Positions 22,721-24,676 of a DNA stretch of 24,676 nucleotides are shown here, piece after piece (the first letter of the stretch is position 1; every line of letters begins with the position of its first letter). Origin of the DNA: Prado023 sp049688395 (lineage in GTDB: Bacteria; Actinomycetota; Actinomycetes; S36-B12; CAIYMF01). The stretch spans positions 1 to 24,676 of the forward strand of contig JBAVKQ010000015.1 of the NCBI GenBank assembly GCA_049688395.1, written 5' to 3'. Below the pieces are notes generated by a model. It made no database searches. It had not been told where the DNA came from and saw nothing but the letters and a program-made list of their open reading frames with translations. The translations under genes were made by a program, and so were the position numbers.

Positions 22721-23812
22721 CTATTCGGTGATCGAGCCGAACGCGCCCAGCAGCAGCGACGGGTCGGGCCCGTCGAGGAAGATCGGCGAGCCGATCGCAT
22801 CCAGGATCACGAAGCGCAACCGGCTGCCGCGGGCCTTCTTGTCGACCAGCATCGCCTCCTGCAGCTGCGGCCAGCCCGCACCGGAGTAGCTCACCGGCAG
22901 GCCCAGGGAGGTCAGTACGTCGCGGTGCAGGTCGACGTCGGCCTCATCCAGGCGCCCAGCGAGGAACGCCAGCTCGGCGGCGAACATCATGCCCACGCTG
23001 ACCGCCGCCCCGTGCCGCCAGCGGTAGCGCTCCGCACGCTCGATGGCGTGGCCGAGGGTGTGGCCGTAGTTCAGGATCTCCCGACCGCCCAGGGCACGGG
23101 AGGTCTCGTGCAGGTCGCCGGCCACGACGGCGGCCTTGACCCGGATGGCCCGTTCGACCAGTTCGCGCAGCGCGGGCGAGGTCGGGTCGATCGCGGCCGT
23201 GGGGTCGGCACGGACCAGATCCAGGATCGCGGTGTCGCGGATGAAGCCGGCCTTGACCACCTCGGCCATGCCGGCGACCAGGTCGTTGGGCGCAAGCGTG
23301 GCCAAGGCGTTCAGGTCGCACAGCACCCCCGCCGGCTCGTGGATGGCACCCACGAGATTCTTGCCCTCGGCCGTGTTGATCCCGGCCTTGCCCCCGACCG
23401 CGGCATCGACCATCGCCAGCAAGGTCGTCGGCACGTGCACGACCCGCACCCCGCGCAGCCAGGTGGCCGCGACGAAGCCCGCGAGATCGGTGGTCGCCCC
23501 ACCGCCGAGGGCCACGATCGCATCGGAGCGGGTGAAGCCGGCCTGGCCGAGCACGCCCCAGCAGAACGCCGCCACCTGCGCGGTCTTGGCCTCCTCGGCG
23601 TCGGGGGTCTCGAGCAGGATGGCGGTCAGGCCGTCGGCGGTGAGGTCGGACTGGACCGCCTCCGCGGAGGTCCGCAGCCCGGCCGGATGGATGATCGCCA
23701 CCCGCACAACCTCGGGTCCGAGCATCCCGGGGAGCGCGCCGAGCAGGCTGTGGCCGACCAGCACGTCGTAGGGCGCGGGGGTGGCCACGGTGATCCTGGT
23801 GGTCTCAGTCAT
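22721..23812 (-). CDS. aroB: 3-dehydroquinate synthase
   Basis: The 363-residue product has the usual length. The NAD-binding part shows ALGGGATTDLAGFVAATWLRGVRVVHVPTTLLAMVDAAVGGKAGIN, the diagnostic block. A metal-ligand region contains NYGHTLGHAIE (two His), and a Glu in the preceding AGMAEVVKAGFI segment completes the zinc site. It converts DAHP to 3-dehydroquinate, the second step of the shikimate pathway. The ATG lies after GGAGAG at five bases. The first residues MTETTR are copied at the start of the upstream small ORF (23805-24026), whose stop overlaps this start by eight bases. Confidence 0.97.
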   Translation of the reverse strand: MTETTRITVATPAPYDVLVGHSLLGALPGMLGPEVVRVAIIHPAGLRTSAEAVQSDLTADGLTAILLETPDAEEAKTAQVAAFCWGVLGQAGFTRSDAIVALGGGATTDLAGFVAATWLRGVRVVHVPTTLLAMVDAAVGGKAGINTAEGKNLVGAIHEPAGVLCDLNALATLAPNDLVAGMAEVVKAGFIRDTAILDLVRADPTAAIDPTSPALRELVERAIRVKAAVVAGDLHETSRALGGREILNYGHTLGHAIERAERYRWRHGAAVSVGMMFAAELAFLAGRLDEADVDLHRDVLTSLGLPVSYSGAGWPQLQEAMLVDKKARGSRLRFVILDAIGSPIFLDGPDPSLLLGAFGSITE

Positions 23813-24026
23813 TGGGGCTCTCCAGGGAAGGGTCGTCCACGGAACGGCGCTCCACGGCGCGGTCGGCTACGGAACGGGTGGCCGCGGGACGACGCTCCAT
23901 GGAGGGGTCGTCCACGGGGCGGGTAGCCTCGGAACGGCGCTCCACGGGGCGGGTAGCCTCGGAACGGCGCTCCACGGGGCGGTCGGCTACGGAACGGGTG
24001 GCCACAGAACGGGTGGTCTCAGTCAT
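23805..24026 (-). CDS. Chimeric repeat-rich small ORF between aroK and aroB
   Basis: A 73-codon frame starts at the upstream copy of the aroB start region, with the same GGAGAG at five bases, and ends at the downstream copy of the aroK stop. Its first residues are MTETTR, as in AroB, and its last are ESPND, as in AroK. The middle is made of charged repeats: ATRSVADRPVERRSE, ATRPVERRSE, ATRPVDDPSME, ATRSVADRAVERRSVDDPS. I recognise no domain. Composition (Arg, Glu, Asp, Ser) predicts disorder. It overlaps the aroB start by eight bases and the aroK stop similarly, so ribosomes would move from aroK through it to aroB. Translation is likely on signals alone; whether the peptide is stable or useful is unknown. 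Confidence 0.55.
   Translation of the reverse strand: MTETTRSVATRSVADRPVERRSEATRPVERRSEATRPVDDPSMERRPAATRSVADRAVERRSVDDPSLESPND
23841..24003. repeat. Internal repeats of the aroK-aroB insert
   Basis: A 30-bp unit occurs at 23911-23940 and 23941-23970 with a further third at 23971-23980. A 43-bp segment at 23841-23883 recurs at 23961-24003 with one mismatch, 120 bp apart (four units). All periods are multiples of three. Confidence 0.95.
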
Positions 24027-24657
24027 TGGGGCTCTCCGCGGGACGGTTGTCGGCGGCGGGGGCGCGCGCAGCCGCGGGCGCCGGCGACCCGGTCGGGTCC
24101 AAGTGTCGCTCCGATGCCCCAACAGGGCGGGTCTCGGCGGCCAGGCCCAGGCCGGCGCAGATGGCATCGACGGATTCGTCGATGCTCAGGTGGTCGGTGT
24201 CGACCACCTGGGTGGCGACCTCGGTGTAGAACCCGGCCCGGGCATCCATCAGGCCCTTGACCTGGGAGCGGATGTTGCCCATCAGGACCGGTCGCGCCCC
24301 GCCCAGGCCGGCCCGCTGCGCTGCCGCGGCCAGCCCGACGCGCAACCAGACCGTGGGCTGCTCGGCCAACAGTGCACGCGTGTCCGGGTCGGTCACCGCT
24401 CCCCCGCCGAGCGCCAGGACGCCGGGGTGCTCCCGCAGGGCAAGGGCCACCGCGGTGGCCTCGAGCCGGCGGAACTCCGGCTCACCGGACTCCACGAAGA
24501 TGTCGGCGATCACTCGACCGGTGCTGGCCTCGATGTCGGCATCCGTGTCCCGAAAACCCACGCCCAGTCGCGCGGCCAGGGCACGACCCACGGTCGACTT
24601 CCCCGCCCCCGGCACCCCCACAAGAACCACCACGGGTCCGCCCTCGTTGGTGTGCAC
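24019..24657 (-). CDS. aroK: Shikimate kinase with a C-terminal extension
   Basis: The product has 212 residues from GTG 24657. Walker A is GVPGAGKST, then FRDTDADIEASTGRVIADIFVESGEPEFRRLE (shikimate-binding Asp and Arg), LALGGGAVT and LMDARAGFYTEVA near the lid and adenine region. It phosphorylates shikimate at the 3-OH. The core ends near residue 172; about 40 further residues rich in Ala, Pro and Arg, ending NRPAESPND, are extra. The frame is open upstream to the window edge with no ATG or ribosome site visible, so a start outside the window is possible. Its stop region is duplicated, giving rise to the small ORF that follows. Confidence 0.93.
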   Translation of the reverse strand: MHTNEGGPVVVLVGVPGAGKSTVGRALAARLGVGFRDTDADIEASTGRVIADIFVESGEPEFRRLEATAVALALREHPGVLALGGGAVTDPDTRALLAEQPTVWLRVGLAAAAQRAGLGGARPVLMGNIRSQVKGLMDARAGFYTEVATQVVDTDHLSIDESVDAICAGLGLAAETRPVGASERHLDPTGSPAPAAARAPAADNRPAESPND

Positions 24658-24676
24658 GGAATCGACAAACGAATGG

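Larger units (their letters stand above)
23798..24037. repeat. 26-bp direct repeat flanking the aroK-aroB insert (214 bp apart)
   Basis: Positions 23798-23823 and 24012-24037 are identical. Each holds, on the minus strand, GGAGAG, an ATG for MTETTR and the overlapping TGA of an ESPND C-terminus. This is the aroK-stop/aroB-start junction in duplicate. Confidence 0.95.

Noticed and set aside
23841..24003. Repeats between aroK and aroB as a CRISPR array
   Set aside because: The units are adjacent or nested with no unique spacers of constant length, they keep the reading frame, and there are no cas genes.

Overview
The window is GC-rich DNA read almost entirely as genes on the minus strand. GTG starts, leaderless-type promoters (TANNNT a few bases before the start codon) and the gene content (PdtaR-type ANTAR regulator, DUF3068/PorA-like protein, proofreading-dead PolA, EF-P with a PGKGP loop) point to an actinobacterium. 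I cannot fix the genus from the sequence. No phage, transposon, integrase, CRISPR array or rRNA is visible. The gene content is chromosomal core plus a small cell-surface region.

Layout. 1-714 (+): the 3' part of a SAM-dependent methyltransferase, running off the left edge and ending in a 15-bp perfect hairpin. 735-4039 (-): two translationally coupled genes, a small polytopic membrane protein and a 918-residue exported, C-terminally anchored protein built of xxxLxxG heptads. 4292-7445 (-): two tandem paralogous alpha/beta-hydrolase lipoproteins. 7461-8897 (-): a TreT-type trehalose synthase. 9039-10082 (-): a DUF3068 membrane protein. 10229-12910 (-): polA. 13117-14683 (+): a YdiI/PaaI-type hotdog thioesterase and a DUF554 membrane protein. 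14708-19953 (-): a complete branched-chain-amino-acid-type ABC importer (binding protein, LivH, LivM, LivG, LivF). 20141-20719 (-): pdtaR. 20787-20863 (+): a tRNA-Leu(CAA) with an unusually short variable region. 20964-24657 (-): aroK, a repeat-built chimeric small ORF, aroB, aroQ, efp and nusB, i.e. the actinobacterial shikimate/EF-P/NusB cluster without the peptidase gene often found between aroQ and efp.

Function. AroK, AroB and AroQ serve chorismate synthesis. EF-P and NusB serve translation and transcription. The Liv system imports amino acids or related amides; a GTAAC-n6-GTTAC element upstream raises the possibility of nitrogen control. The lipoproteins, DUF3068 protein and heptad-repeat protein act at or outside the membrane.

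The most unusual signal is a recurrent pattern. Short tandem duplications sit exactly on gene boundaries, copying stop codons (DUF3068, nusB, aroQ), start codons (livF), or a whole stop/start junction (aroK-aroB). In the last case the duplication has produced a 73-codon ORF with its own copied ribosome binding site. It begins with the first residues of AroB, ends with the last residues of AroK, and is filled with charged repeats. It looks like gene birth caught in progress. The second item is the tRNA-Leu, which has a leucine-type D-arm but lacks the long variable arm.
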